From an uncultured Acetatifactor sp. (GTDB taxonomy: Bacteria; Bacillota; Clostridia; Lachnospirales; Lachnospiraceae): 30,641 bases of DNA. Both the position numbers and the translations under genes were made by a program. The notes beneath the pieces were generated by a model. The model was not told the DNA's origin, did not search any database, and saw only the letters and a list, made by a program, of their open reading frames with translations. The stretch spans positions 59,145 through 89,785 of the forward strand of contig CAJTLR010000009.1 in assembly GCA_910577185.1 (NCBI GenBank), in the 5' to 3' direction. This document shows, in pieces, positions 30,483 through 30,641 of the stretch; within the stretch, counting starts at the first letter, position 1; each line of letters starts with the position of its first letter.

Positions 30483-30518
30483 ATGAACCGTACAAAAGTC
30501 CGGTATTGCGGAGGGTAA
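30483..30518 (+). CDS. Possible 11-residue leader peptide
   Basis: ATG 30483 with AGGAAGG just upstream opens MNRTKVRYCGG and stops at TAA 30516-30518, within the leader of the rightward transcript. It is too short to judge by composition; it may be a translated attenuator or chance. Confidence 0.25.
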   Translation: MNRTKVRYCGG

Positions 30519-30590
30519 GGCAGCAGAAAAGTCCGGCAGGCGGAAAGCGCTTCCCGGGTTACCATGCGGGATACAGGGAGGAGAGCAAGA

Positions 30591-30641
30591 TTGAAAATTG
30601 AAAATTTTCAATCCCAAGTTTGTGTCTGCGCGGCATCCACA
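30591..30641 (+). CDS. Start of a TTG-initiated gene, cut by the window edge
   Basis: GGGAGGAG (30576-30583) lies seven bases before TTG 30591, and the frame is open to the end: (M)KIENFQSQVCVCAAST. A perfect hairpin GATTGAAAATT (30589-30599) / AATTTTCAATC (30603-30613) covers the start codon and could limit initiation. The family cannot be told from 17 residues. Confidence 0.45.
   Translation, partial: MKIENFQSQVCVCAAST

Noticed and set aside
1..30641. tRNA or rRNA genes and integrase/attachment sites
   Set aside because: I looked for T-loop signatures and recombinase motifs and saw none; a covariance search would be needed to exclude them fully.

Overview
The window reads as a chromosomal segment of a low-to-moderate GC Firmicute, most likely a gut member of the Lachnospiraceae (Clostridia). 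The reasons are the AGGAGG-type ribosome binding sites, sigma-A promoters with extended -10 elements, a cell-wall hydrolase set (SH3b-NlpC/P60 and M23), long-form HPF, a thioredoxin/CoA-disulfide-reductase operon, sialic-acid-type sugar genes and DUF3791/DUF3990 cassettes, which I associate with that family. This taxonomic call is inference from gene content; there is no rRNA or marker gene to fix it.

Region by region. 1-4420: tail of an unknown gene, a secreted NlpC/P60 endopeptidase, a non-coding stretch with a MITE-like 178 bp element and a cluster of DnaA boxes, then the ribosome hibernation factor hpf with a structured leader (possible raiA-motif RNA), and a membrane-anchored M23 metallopeptidase. 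4420-11150: an AT-rich graveyard of accessory genes. It holds a DUF3791-DUF3990-DUF3791-like cassette with its central gene broken, a DUF4300-like lipoprotein, a PBECR4 nuclease-like gene, a DUF262 (GmrS-like) gene in three frames followed by a truncated P-loop ATPase, and a second remnant of the DUF3791-like gene. 11160-14500: a Crp/Fnr regulator converging on a leftward trxA - rhodanese - CoA-disulfide-reductase/rhodanese operon (thiol and persulfide metabolism). Two near-identical 174 bp foldback repeats lie directly upstream of trxA. 15018-22883: an AraC regulator diverging from a rightward sugar cluster: ThuA-like protein, Gfo/Idh/MocA oxidoreductase, a polytopic GT-C-like membrane protein, a cytoplasmic Asp-box sialidase-family protein, NanE and a ROK kinase (ManNAc to ManNAc-6-P to GlcNAc-6-P).

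22884-25679: a cation-exchanger gene under a candidate yybP-ykoY (Mn2+) riboswitch with a terminator that overlaps the aptamer closing helix, then a DsbA-like oxidoreductase and a YgjV-like/GNAT-like fusion. 25682-27963 (leftward): membrane protein, small Xre regulator and lipoprotein, with a strong promoter and a perfect palindrome at the predicted transcription start. 28093-30318 (leftward): a zinc-ribbon, single-TM, leucine-rich-repeat protein followed by a small membrane protein whose frame is broken in a run of five A. At the right edge the LRR promoter and an opposing promoter share one palindromic TTGCAA -35 box, and the rightward transcript carries a possible leader peptide and the start of a TTG-initiated gene.

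The most useful second looks are the duplicated foldback element before trxA, the riboswitch, the DnaA-box cluster with the hpf leader, the dispersed two-hairpin repeat (2901 and 21757), the decayed DUF3791/DUF3990 cassettes, and the frame-broken small membrane protein.
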